NCBI GenBank assembly: GCA_028823345.1
Contig: JAPKBR010000002.1
Coordinates: 1 to 64,000, forward strand
Direction: 5' to 3'
Origin: Planctomycetota bacterium
Lineage (GTDB): Bacteria; Planctomycetota; UBA1135; GCA-002686595
Length of the DNA: 64,000 nucleotides
Below are positions 53,720-61,785 of the stretch, piece by piece. Both the position numbers and the translations under genes were made by a program. Each line of letters opens with the position of its first letter. Positions within the stretch are counted from its first letter, which is position 1. The notes under the pieces were generated by a model. That model was given only the letters and a program-made list of their open reading frames with translations, did no database searches and was not told the DNA's origin.

Positions 53720-55783
53720 ATGCAACGCACAAAATTTATCCTGGTAGGCATTTCAGCCATCGGCTTGGCGGTCATTTTCAGCATTGCCGATGCGACCCCT
53801 ACCACCAGTCTCCAGGGGAACATTCGAGCATTTGAAGTGGCCGGATCCCAACCTGGCGAATTCGTGGACTACTTGCAAGCGGGCCAGGCCTGCGCCATTT
53901 GCCATGGCAACTACGACCAGGATGTGGAGCCATATGGCACTTGGCAAGCCAGCATGATGGCCCAGAGCAGCCGCGATCCGATTTTCTTTGCCGCCCTCGC
54001 TATCGCCGAACAAGACCTGGAGGGTTCTGGTTTCCTCTGCATGCGTTGCCACATGCCCGGCGCCCATATGGAAGGTCGCACGATCCCCACCGACGGTTCG
54101 GGACTCGACCCATTCACGAATGACTTCGATGGGGTCAATTGTCACTTCTGCCACCGAATGGTGGACCCGGTGTTGTCCCCGGACAATCCCTCCGAGGACG
54201 CTGGTATCTTGGCAGGGCTCAGCCGACCCTTGAACGTGGAGCCACACACCGGCATGTTTGTTCTCGACCCCGAAGATCGGCGACGCGGACCATTTGATCT
54301 GGGGGCCTCGTTCCCCTACCACCAATTCCGTGAGTCACCCTTTCACCGGGAATCGATGCTCTGTGGCACTTGCCACGACGTGTCGAACCCTGCAATGATC
54401 AAGCGCAACTCGGGCCTAGGCTATCGCCTATCCAACCTAAACATGGGGCACCCAACCATGGAAAAGGAAGACATGTTCCCCCTGGAGAGAACCTTCGGTG
54501 AGTGGACCAAGAGCGTCTATGCGGTGGCTCCGATCGACACGGGCGGACGCTTTGGCGGCAATCAACCCGAGGTGCAATCCTGTCAGGATTGCCACATGCC
54601 CACCACTGACGCCACCGCTTGTGCGCCGGGTTTGGGAGGGGTCTTCCGACCGGACATGCCCCGCCACTTCTTCAACGGGGCCAATTCCTGGGTCCTAAAA
54701 GCCGTGCGGGCCATCTACCCGGACTATGAGACTGGACTGAGCGACAGCTTGGTGCTTGACGCGTCCCAGCGAACTCTTGAGATGATGCAGAACGCTGCCG
54801 ACATGGAGACCTTCGAGCGTGATGGTTCACTCGTGGTGCGAGTGATCAACTTGACCGGGCACCGTCTGCCTACGGGCTACGGAGAAGGCCGGCGTATGTG
54901 GGTCCAAGTGCAGTTCTTCGATGTGGGAGACCAATTGGTGGGCGAGCACGGAGCCTATGACCCGGTTGCTGCGGACCTCGACACCGCCAGCACTAAGGTC
55001 TACGAGATCCACCACGGACTCGATGCCTATATGGCCAACCAGACCGGCAAGCCCGCGGGCCCGGGCTTCCACTTTGCCCTCAACAACACGGTACTGCTGG
55101 ACAACCGTATCCCCGCCCGGGGCTTTACCAACGCGGGCTACGAAGCGATTGATGCGGATGTTGTGGCCTACAGCTACGAGGACCAACAGCACTGGGACGA
55201 GACCACGTTCCGTTTGCCCACCGGCGCCGTGCGTGCCGAGGTCTCTCTCTTCCACCAAACCACCACCCGGGAATACATCGAATTCCTGCGTGACGAGAAC
55301 CAGACCAATACCACGGGCCAGGACGCCTATGACCTGTGGGAGTTGTTCGGCAAGAGTGCCCCGGTGGAAATGGCCAGCAGTTCCCTGGACTTCAATGTGG
55401 GCGCATGCGCGACCCCCATTCCCTATGGATTGGGCAGCCTCAATTCACTGGACCGGCGGGCGACTCTCGATGCCCTCAACGCCCCAAACCTTCCGGTTTT
55501 GGATCTGCAACTCAACGGGGCCATCCCGGGCCAAATGGCCCTCCTTTGGGAAGGCACCGGCACCGCCAGCGTGCCCCACTTGGGCGGCGTTCTGCTGATC
55601 AGTGGGCCCTACACACGTCGTGGCACCGCCCTGACCGATCCCCAAGGCAAGGCATCCTTCAGTCTGCCCGTGGACGCCACCATGGTGGGTACCACGCGTA
55701 GCCTGCAGGTGATCTATCGGGACCCGGCCAGTGCCGCGGGTGCTGGCTTGAGTCAGGGCCTGTTCGTCACCTTCTGCAACTAG
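53720..55783 (+). CDS. Secreted pentaheme c-type cytochrome with shared C-terminal domain
   Basis: 687 residues with an export signal (FILVGISAIGLAVIFSIADA). Five CxxCH heme c sites are visible: CAICH (58-62), CMRCH (107-111), CHFCH (141-145), CGTCH (215-219) and CQDCH (288-292). Other His residues nearby could be axial ligands. Residues about 320-560 are beta-rich without heme sites. The last 125 residues (ACATPIPYGLGSLNSL, LQVIYRDPASAAGAGL, FVTFCN) look like a variant of the C-terminal domain in the proteins ending at 50040 and 60538. It probably moves electrons in the periplasm or at the cell surface. No quinol oxidase or partner reductase is adjacent. It is a single gene with its own promoter. 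Confidence 0.88.
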   Translation: MQRTKFILVGISAIGLAVIFSIADATPTTSLQGNIRAFEVAGSQPGEFVDYLQAGQACAICHGNYDQDVEPYGTWQASMMAQSSRDPIFFAALAIAEQDLEGSGFLCMRCHMPGAHMEGRTIPTDGSGLDPFTNDFDGVNCHFCHRMVDPVLSPDNPSEDAGILAGLSRPLNVEPHTGMFVLDPEDRRRGPFDLGASFPYHQFRESPFHRESMLCGTCHDVSNPAMIKRNSGLGYRLSNLNMGHPTMEKEDMFPLERTFGEWTKSVYAVAPIDTGGRFGGNQPEVQSCQDCHMPTTDATACAPGLGGVFRPDMPRHFFNGANSWVLKAVRAIYPDYETGLSDSLVLDASQRTLEMMQNAADMETFERDGSLVVRVINLTGHRLPTGYGEGRRMWVQVQFFDVGDQLVGEHGAYDPVAADLDTASTKVYEIHHGLDAYMANQTGKPAGPGFHFALNNTVLLDNRIPARGFTNAGYEAIDADVVAYSYEDQQHWDETTFRLPTGAVRAEVSLFHQTTTREYIEFLRDENQTNTTGQDAYDLWELFGKSAPVEMASSSLDFNVGACATPIPYGLGSLNSLDRRATLDALNAPNLPVLDLQLNGAIPGQMALLWEGTGTASVPHLGGVLLISGPYTRRGTALTDPQGKASFSLPVDATMVGTTRSLQVIYRDPASAAGAGLSQGLFVTFCN

Positions 55784-55868
55784 AGGTAACGCCACCAAGT
55801 TGGGCCTTAGGGTCTAGGCCGCTGGATATCGGAGTCTGCCCCCATTAGATTGGCGGGGAGAGACTCCT

Positions 55869-56720
55869 ATGAAAGTAATGATCCGCCTAGCCATCCCGCT
55901 GCTTGTCCTGATCGCCGCAAGTGCCATCGCCCTCAATGCCTTCCTGCCCTCCGCCACCAAGGCCGCTGTGCAGTACGGCAGCCAAGCCGCCCTGGGGGTC
56001 GAGGCAACCATCGAGGAGGTCCCCCTCTCCCTATCCTCAACCACCGCTAGGGTAGGCCTCAGCGGCCTAGAGATTCCGAACCCAACAGGCTTTGGTTTGG
56101 AGCCATTTCTTCGAGTGGGGCACGCCAGTGTTGCCATGGATACTTTTTCGGTACTGAAGGATGTGATCCAGATCCAGGAGATCCGGCTCGAAGGGACCAA
56201 GCTACACCTGGTGCAAAAAGGCGCGAAATCAAACCTGCACTGGTTTCTGAAGCGCCTCTCGCCCACGGGAGATACCAGTGAAAGCACGCAGGCCCCCGAA
56301 GAATCCAGCGGGGTCTTGCTGGCTGTGAATCAGGTGGTGATCAGCGGCTTGACCGCGGCCTTGAGCATTGAAGATCTGCCCTATGGAGTGGGTTCCTGGG
56401 AGGTCACCCTGCCCCCTATTGCCCTGGACTTGAGCGAAGCGGAACCCGGCGATAGCAGCGGCCTCGTGCGAGAGATCTTGCGACAAATAGTGGCCGCAAG
56501 CCTCGACTCCCTGCAATCTGAGTTGCCCCCGGAGGTATGGCAGGTGGTCAGCCCAGACAGCCTAAAGGGTTTATTGGATGACGCCCTGGAGGGTGCACTT
56601 CAGTGGAACTCGGAGGCACTCATGGATGGGCTCACGGGAGAGGCCGGCCAAAAAGTACTGGAGGAAGCCCTCGAGAAGCTCCCGAAGAGCGGCAGCCTGA
56701 AAGACCTGTTCAACAACTAG
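55869..56720 (+). CDS. AsmA-like membrane-anchored protein
   Basis: 283 residues. Preceded by GGGGAGAG nine bases from the ATG. An N-terminal anchor (LAIPLLVLIAASAIALNAFL) leads into the AsmA/DUF748-type beta pattern: GVEATIEEVPLSLSSTTARVGLSGLEIPNPTGF in parts, AMDTFSVLKDVIQIQEIRLEGTKLHLVQ in parts. The C-terminal 90 residues are helical. AsmA-like proteins are linked to lipid transfer and outer-membrane assembly; short forms like this lack the long bridge domain. Its TAG and that of the convergent sulfatase-like gene are the two strands of one CTAG (56717-56720). Confidence 0.7.
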   Translation: MKVMIRLAIPLLVLIAASAIALNAFLPSATKAAVQYGSQAALGVEATIEEVPLSLSSTTARVGLSGLEIPNPTGFGLEPFLRVGHASVAMDTFSVLKDVIQIQEIRLEGTKLHLVQKGAKSNLHWFLKRLSPTGDTSESTQAPEESSGVLLAVNQVVISGLTAALSIEDLPYGVGSWEVTLPPIALDLSEAEPGDSSGLVREILRQIVAASLDSLQSELPPEVWQVVSPDSLKGLLDDALEGALQWNSEALMDGLTGEAGQKVLEEALEKLPKSGSLKDLFNN

Positions 56721-58294
56721 CGCGGAGGCTCCTCTTCGCCGCCCCCGTATCCCATGGCCTCTAGCCTTGTGCGGGTCTCCTCAATCTGTGATCTATTGAA
56801 GTTGGACGGAAAAGGGTCCGCCAGGCGGTAATACCCGCGCAGCTCAGTCCGCATGTCCCCGAGGACCTTTGCCATGGCCGGATCCTGCACCAGGTTGACC
56901 TGCTCTTCAGGATCCGCTTCCATATCGAACAATTGCTCCAACTCCAGATAGGGGGCGCGAATGTACTTCCAACGCCCCTTGCGCACACTGTGAGGTTTGA
57001 GGGAGTTCGCCCAATGCCCATTCTTGCGGGCAGCATCTTCAAGTCCCATCCAAGGCTGGGTGGCCTCGGAAAAGACCGCACCCCGCTGGAGTGATTCCCC
57101 AAAGAGGAGCGGCCCCAGGTCCACACCCTGCACTTCGGGACCGGGTTCGATCCCCAGGAGCCCGAGAACAGTGGGGTACACATCCACATTAGAGACCACT
57201 GTGGAAATCTCCTGGCCCCGGCTTAGTTGAGCCTTGGGATGGGTCGGGGGCAGCCGAATCAGCAGAGGCACGCGGGTGGTGGTGTCATGCACCCAGAGGC
57301 CATGATTCCAGCGGTCCGCGTGCTCGGTGAAAGTCTCTCCGTGATCAGAGGTCAGCACCACAATGGTCCGGTCCCACAGGCCGGCCTCTTGCAGCCCCAC
57401 AAACAGTCGTTCAAGTGCCTTGTCGAGGGCTTCTACTTCAGCCGCATAGAGCGCGGCAAGTTGGGTATCAAGGGGCGCCGGCTGGGGCTGATGCTCGGTG
57501 ACCAAGGCCTTGGAAAGACCCCCGCGGACCGTGCCAACCAGCCCCGGTGTTCGTACCCCGGGGCCCAAGACCAGGGCTTGACCAGCCTTCACCGCGCGCT
57601 CCACTGTCAGTGGGTCTCCCACCGTGTCGCCGATCCGTGAAGCCCAGGCCTTCCGCATGGCGGCGGGCGGGTCGTAGGGCGCATGGGCATCAAAGTAGTG
57701 AGTGAAGAGAAACAGAGGTTCGCTCGCATCATGCTCGCCAACATGGGTGAGAGCGGCGCTGGTCACTCGGTCCGCGAGTCGCTGATTTTGGTCGGCCCCT
57801 TCGACCCCCACCAACAAGTCAAAGCTCTCGTCAAAGACCTCGAAGCCCTGGTCAAAACCAAAGCGGCTTTCCAACGCAAACGACCCGAGAACGGCTCGGG
57901 TGCGATAGCCAACTGCGCCCAAGGTCTCTGCCAGGGTTTGATTCTCGGGAGCTAGATCAAAACCGTTGCGCACCACTCCGTGACGATGGGGCCAGGTGCC
58001 TGTCATTAAGGATGAGTGGGCACTCAAGGTCGTGACTGCGGAAGTCTGCGCCTGCAGAAACAGGGCACCTTCGCTGGCCAGTTGATCGATGGCCGGGGTG
58101 CGCGCCGGACCTTCTGAACCAGAAATACAAGAGAGATGGTCCGCACGGGTGGTGTCCAAGGAGATCAACACCACGTGCCAAGGCTGAGGCGCCGGGGAAC
58201 AACTATGAGATCCAAGCACGAGAATTACCGCGAGGCCAAATTGACCCCACGGGAAGCGCGTGAAGATGCTTGGTTGGATGAAGTGTTGCCTCAT
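56717..58294 (-). CDS. Sulfatase-fold (alkaline phosphatase superfamily) lipoprotein with Thr nucleophile
   Basis: 525 residues with a lipoprotein-like signal (LAVILVLGSHSC, C32). Metal-site motifs: ISLDTTRADHL (D47), LTSDHGETFTEHADRWNHG, and WPHRHGVVRNG. In sulfatases the nucleophile is a Cys or Ser turned to formylglycine in CxPSR; here the position reads TLSAH with T89, as in phospho-transferases of the superfamily that use Thr. So hydrolysis of sulfate esters is doubtful, and phosphodiester or phospho-transfer activity is more likely. The C-terminus (RKGRWKYIRAPYLELEQLFDMEADPEEQVNL in parts) is sulfatase-like. It lies 45 bases after a MORN lipoprotein gene, same strand. Confidence 0.82.
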   Translation of the reverse strand: MRQHFIQPSIFTRFPWGQFGLAVILVLGSHSCSPAPQPWHVVLISLDTTRADHLSCISGSEGPARTPAIDQLASEGALFLQAQTSAVTTLSAHSSLMTGTWPHRHGVVRNGFDLAPENQTLAETLGAVGYRTRAVLGSFALESRFGFDQGFEVFDESFDLLVGVEGADQNQRLADRVTSAALTHVGEHDASEPLFLFTHYFDAHAPYDPPAAMRKAWASRIGDTVGDPLTVERAVKAGQALVLGPGVRTPGLVGTVRGGLSKALVTEHQPQPAPLDTQLAALYAAEVEALDKALERLFVGLQEAGLWDRTIVVLTSDHGETFTEHADRWNHGLWVHDTTTRVPLLIRLPPTHPKAQLSRGQEISTVVSNVDVYPTVLGLLGIEPGPEVQGVDLGPLLFGESLQRGAVFSEATQPWMGLEDAARKNGHWANSLKPHSVRKGRWKYIRAPYLELEQLFDMEADPEEQVNLVQDPAMAKVLGDMRTELRGYYRLADPFPSNFNRSQIEETRTRLEAMGYGGGEEEPPR

Positions 58295-58339
58295 GAGTGG
58301 GTTCCTACGGAAGTGAGTCCGTTGGGTTTGCGTTGAGCC

Positions 58340-58810
58340 CTATTGCTGCCGCTGTGTCTCATTGGTCAGCTGTGCCTCAACAGAGAGAAGCGTCCCCTCT
58401 TCCCAATTGAAGCGGTTCAGTGGTGTCCCCGCCTGATCCATCTGCACCCAGGAACCATGTCGTTGCCCCTCCACCCAAGTTTCTTCCTGCTTGATCTTGC
58501 CCGCAGCAGAAAACACCCGCCAGGGTCCATGGCGAATTCCCATACGCCAGGACTCTTCCCCGGCCAGGGAACCGTCCTCGCGCCAATTCTGCCAAAGCCC
58601 ATCACGCAGACCATTGACCCATATTCCCTCCCGCTTGAGCTGGCCACCCTCGAACCAGAAGCTCTCGACCCCATCCAGGGCATCGCCGCTCAAATGGGCT
58701 TGCCGGGAGGGACCTCCCCCATCGTGGGCCGATTCCACGATCTCACCACCGCACCCCGAAAGGGCCAACAGGCACACACAACTCAAGAGAATCAAACTGG
58801 TCCGAAACAT
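58340..58810 (-). CDS. Small MORN-repeat lipoprotein
   Basis: 156 residues from the ATG at 58810; the signal ends in LALSGC, a good lipobox. Three to four MORN_2-like repeats follow: ESFWFEGGQLKREGIWVNG, GLWQNWREDGSLAGEESWRMG, GPWRVFSAAGKIKQEETWVEG, GSWVQMDQAGTPLNRFNW. Same architecture as the 348-residue lipoprotein encoded at 51357-52403, but too diverged by eye to be a recent copy. It lies upstream of the sulfatase-fold lipoprotein gene and is probably co-transcribed with it. Confidence 0.75.
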   Translation of the reverse strand: MFRTSLILLSCVCLLALSGCGGEIVESAHDGGGPSRQAHLSGDALDGVESFWFEGGQLKREGIWVNGLRDGLWQNWREDGSLAGEESWRMGIRHGPWRVFSAAGKIKQEETWVEGQRHGSWVQMDQAGTPLNRFNWEEGTLLSVEAQLTNETQRQQ

Positions 58811-58957
58811 GTCCAGCCCTGAGCCTCGTCTCAAAAGGGGCCCCGGTCAAGCCTCAGGACGAGGATCTGTGGATTACGGTGGATCCAGCCAACATAAAAC
58901 CGCCCCTACGGCTAGCATGAAGGCTCTCCCCTACCTGCTTCTCGAAAAATTAGAGAC

Positions 58958-60538
58958 ATGAGATCAACCCTTTCATTCCTGTCCAAGGCCGCCATCGTTG
59001 GCGCCCTCTTGACGGCATCCGCCCAGGCCCAAAACCTGACCACGACTCTGCTTGCCCAGGGCTTCAACCGTCCGGTACACCTAACCGCGCCGCCAGGCGA
59101 CACAGCCCGCGTGTTCGTGTGTGAACAACACACCGGACGGGTAGAGATCGTCGAGTTGGCCACCGGTAATATTCTCACCACGCCCTTCATCACCATGACG
59201 GTTTCCACGGGCAACGAGCAAGGACTTCTGTCCATGGCGTTCCACCCGGACTATGCCGGCAACGGACTCTTCTACATTGCCCGCACGGCCAGCAGCGGCA
59301 ACACGCGGGTCACCGAGCACCAAGTCACCGCTAACCCGAACGTGGGCGACTCCGCCGTCTTGCGCCAAATCGTCGCTTGGAACCAACCCTTTTCCAACCA
59401 CAACGGAGGCCAGATTGCCTTCGGCCCCGATGGCTACCTGTATGTGGGCCTCGGCGATGGCGGCTCCGGCAACGACCCCGGCAACCGAGCGCAAAATGGT
59501 TCGGATCTGTTGGGCAAAATGCTGCGCCTTGATGTGGACATCGCTTCGCCCTTCATCCCCCCCAGCAACCCCTTCGTGGGCAACGGCTCGGTGCGCGACG
59601 AAATCTGGTCCATTGGCCTGCGCAACCCTTGGCGCTTCAGCTTCGACCGGGCCACCGGCGATCTTTGGATCGGCGATGTGGGCCAAAACGCTTGGGAAGA
59701 GATCAACTTCCAACCGGGCAGTAGCGCTGGTGGCGAGAACTACGGTTGGCGCTGCATGGAAGGCAATCACTGCACCGGCCTGTCTGGCTGCACTTGCAAC
59801 GCTGGCTCCTTGACCGATCCAGTTCACGAGTTCAACCACTCGGGTAACTGCTCCCTCACCGGCGGCGTGGTCTACCGCGGCTCGGCCATTCCAGCTCTCC
59901 AGGGCACCTACTTCTGCGCGGACTACTGTTCCAACCGCATCTGGTCCATGGAGCACAACGGCACCGGCGTGGTCAATGTGGCCCAACGCCAAACCGAGTT
60001 GAACCCTCCGGGCAGCGCAAGCATCTCCCAGATCACTTCCTTTGGCGAGGACGCTGCGGGCGAGGTCTACATTCTGGAACAGGGTGGTCAAATCTGGCGC
60101 ATCACCCAGGACTGCGGCACAAGCGCATATTGCGTGGGCGCTGGCAACACGTCCAACCCCACCGGCTGCACGCTCACCTCAAGTGGGTCCACCAGCATGA
60201 GCGATAACAGCTTCAGCTTGGTGGTCAGCGGAGCGGTGCCCAATCAGTTTGGCATCTTCTTCTACGGCCCGAACCAAACCCAAATTGTCGGCGGCAACGG
60301 ATTCATCTGCGTTTCAGGCGGCTTGTTCCGCTTGACGCCTCCGGCTGCCACCGATGTGTTTGGAAGCGTTTTCCGGACGGTGGACTTCACCGCCCCCCCC
60401 ATGAGCGCAGGCCTTGGGGCTGTGGTTCCTGGCTCGACCTACAACTTCCAATTCTGGTACCGGGATCCCGCCGCTGGCACGGCAGGTGGGGCGACCTACA
60501 ACTTCTCCTCCGGCATGTCCGCAGTGTTCTGCCCCTAG
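58958..60538 (+). CDS. Secreted PQQ-dependent sugar (glucose/sorbosone) dehydrogenase with shared C-terminal domain
   Basis: 526 residues with a clear signal peptide (LSKAAIVGALLTASAQAQ). Residues about 26-390 are a soluble glucose dehydrogenase-type six-bladed propeller: FNRPVHLTAPPGDTARVFVCEQ in parts, GLLSMAFHPDYAGNGLFYIA, FSNHNGGQIAFGPDGYLYVGLGDGG, then GLRNPWRFSFDRATGDLWIGDVGQNAWEEIN, read in parts. His and Asp residues in these loops fit PQQ and Ca binding. It would oxidise sugars or aldehydes in the periplasm and pass on electrons. The last 130 residues are the shared C-terminal domain (VPNQFGIFFYGPNQ, YNFQFWYRDPAAG, ending FCP). Whether this organism makes PQQ is not seen here. Confidence 0.85.
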   Translation: MRSTLSFLSKAAIVGALLTASAQAQNLTTTLLAQGFNRPVHLTAPPGDTARVFVCEQHTGRVEIVELATGNILTTPFITMTVSTGNEQGLLSMAFHPDYAGNGLFYIARTASSGNTRVTEHQVTANPNVGDSAVLRQIVAWNQPFSNHNGGQIAFGPDGYLYVGLGDGGSGNDPGNRAQNGSDLLGKMLRLDVDIASPFIPPSNPFVGNGSVRDEIWSIGLRNPWRFSFDRATGDLWIGDVGQNAWEEINFQPGSSAGGENYGWRCMEGNHCTGLSGCTCNAGSLTDPVHEFNHSGNCSLTGGVVYRGSAIPALQGTYFCADYCSNRIWSMEHNGTGVVNVAQRQTELNPPGSASISQITSFGEDAAGEVYILEQGGQIWRITQDCGTSAYCVGAGNTSNPTGCTLTSSGSTSMSDNSFSLVVSGAVPNQFGIFFYGPNQTQIVGGNGFICVSGGLFRLTPPAATDVFGSVFRTVDFTAPPMSAGLGAVVPGSTYNFQFWYRDPAAGTAGGATYNFSSGMSAVFCP

Positions 60539-60558
60539 GGCAAAGCACCTGTCACACG

Positions 60559-60600
60559 ACGCGAGCCGCCAGTCCCTTCCGGGGGACTGGCGGCTCGCGT
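60559..60600 (+). terminator. Strong hairpin terminator after the sugar dehydrogenase gene
   Basis: A perfect 18-bp stem (60559-60576 with 60583-60600) and a 6-base loop, 20 bases after the stop. No T-run follows (CATCTATGG), so it may act by another route or protect the 3' end. It shares the GAGCCGCC core with the hairpin at 4357-4388. Confidence 0.65.
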
Positions 60601-60666
60601 CATCTATGGGGCCCTTACCTCAAGAATCTGTGCCCTTTGACCCAGGGTTTCCCTGTCCCATGGGTT

Positions 60667-60672
60667 TAGAAT
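60667..60672 (+). promoter_or_regulatory. Candidate -10 element of moaA
   Basis: TAGAAT (60667-60672) lies 11 bases before the moaA ATG, giving a leader of 3-5 bases. A TTGACC at 60637-60642 is 24 bases away, too far for a normal spacer. Weak evidence. Confidence 0.3.
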
Positions 60673-60683
60673 GACGGACGACC

Positions 60684-61718
60684 ATGGACTTGCCGATTCT
60701 CCAAGACCAATACCGACGGCCCATGCGCGCCCTGCGCATTTCCGTCACGGACCAATGCAACCTGCGCTGTGGGTATTGCATGCCCGAGGAGAGCTACACC
60801 TGGTTGCCCCGTTCGCGCATTCTGCGCTATGGACAGATCACCGAGCTCGTACGCGCCGCCACGGACTTGGGGGTCACCAAGGTACGTCTGACCGGAGGCG
60901 AGCCCCTGCTGAGAAAAGAACTCTGGCGCCTGGTCGAACAGCTCGCGGCAATCGACGCAATCCAAGACCTCGCTCTGACCACCAACGGGGTTCTGCTGAA
61001 GGAGCACGGCGCGGACATTTTCTCCGCGGGCCTGCAACGGCTCACGGTGAGCCTTGACACTCTTCGTCCTGAGCGCTTCAAGGAGCTCACACGTCGCGGG
61101 GATCTCAGTCGGGTCCTGACCGGACTTCAGGTGGCCCAGGGATTATGCCCCACGCCAATCAAGATCAACTGCGTGGCGATGAAAGGCGTCAATGATGACG
61201 AGCTCGAAAGCATGCTCGACTGGGCTCTGACTGAAGGATTCGAGCTGCGCTTTATCGAATACATGGACGTGGCCGGAGCCACGGCCTGGAGCAATGCCCA
61301 GGTGCTTCCCCGTGAAGAGATCCTGGATCGGATCGCAAAGACGTTTGGCGCACCCACCCCGGCTCCCAAAGACGGAGCCGCCCCAGCAGACCGCTTTCAC
61401 ATTGAAGGACGCGGCAGTTTCGGGGTGATCGCCTCCACCAGCTCCCCTTTCTGTGGCACCTGCGACCGAGTACGCCTCACAGCGGATGGCACCTTGTACA
61501 CATGCCTCTACAGCGAAGAGGGAACGGACCTTGGCACCGCGATCCGCGCGGGCCATACCCGTGAACAGTTAGCGCAGCAGTTAGCTGCCATCTGGACCCA
61601 GCGCAAGGACAGGGGCGCCGAAGAGCGCCTCGCCCTGGCGGATGAACGTGGCATCTTGGCCACCGCCAGCCACCTGCGCACCCGCCCCGGGTGGGAAATG
61701 CACACCAAGGGCGGCTAG
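60684..61718 (+). CDS. moaA: GTP 3',8-cyclase (radical SAM), molybdopterin synthesis
   Basis: 344 residues. First step of molybdenum-cofactor synthesis: radical rearrangement of GTP to 3',8-cyclo-GTP. The radical-SAM cluster is CNLRCGYC (C25, C29, C32), followed by VRLTGGEPLLRKEL. The second, substrate-binding 4Fe-4S cluster uses CGTCDRVRLTADGTLYTCLY near the C-terminus (CxxC plus a Cys 13 residues on). KINCVAMKGVNDDE and RFIEYMDV are also typical. It ends with a GxG-free ...KGG tail (EMHTKGG), close to the functional terminal GG of MoaA. No other moa gene is in the window. Confidence 0.95.
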   Translation: MDLPILQDQYRRPMRALRISVTDQCNLRCGYCMPEESYTWLPRSRILRYGQITELVRAATDLGVTKVRLTGGEPLLRKELWRLVEQLAAIDAIQDLALTTNGVLLKEHGADIFSAGLQRLTVSLDTLRPERFKELTRRGDLSRVLTGLQVAQGLCPTPIKINCVAMKGVNDDELESMLDWALTEGFELRFIEYMDVAGATAWSNAQVLPREEILDRIAKTFGAPTPAPKDGAAPADRFHIEGRGSFGVIASTSSPFCGTCDRVRLTADGTLYTCLYSEEGTDLGTAIRAGHTREQLAQQLAAIWTQRKDRGAEERLALADERGILATASHLRTRPGWEMHTKGG

Positions 61719-61785
61719 GCCACGCCCAGAGCGGACAAGAAGCTCCACCTCAACAACACGGATCCGCTATGCTGGTCAGCGTCCC

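Noticed and set aside
55803-55820. GGCCTTAG-GGT-CTAGGCC hairpin after the cytochrome gene
   Set aside because: Short, with a bulge and no T-run; too weak to call a terminator.
59081-60091. Open frame of 336 codons on the minus strand inside the PQQ dehydrogenase gene
   Set aside because: Antisense shadow of a GC-rich coding region; Val/Ala/Gly-rich translation without motifs.
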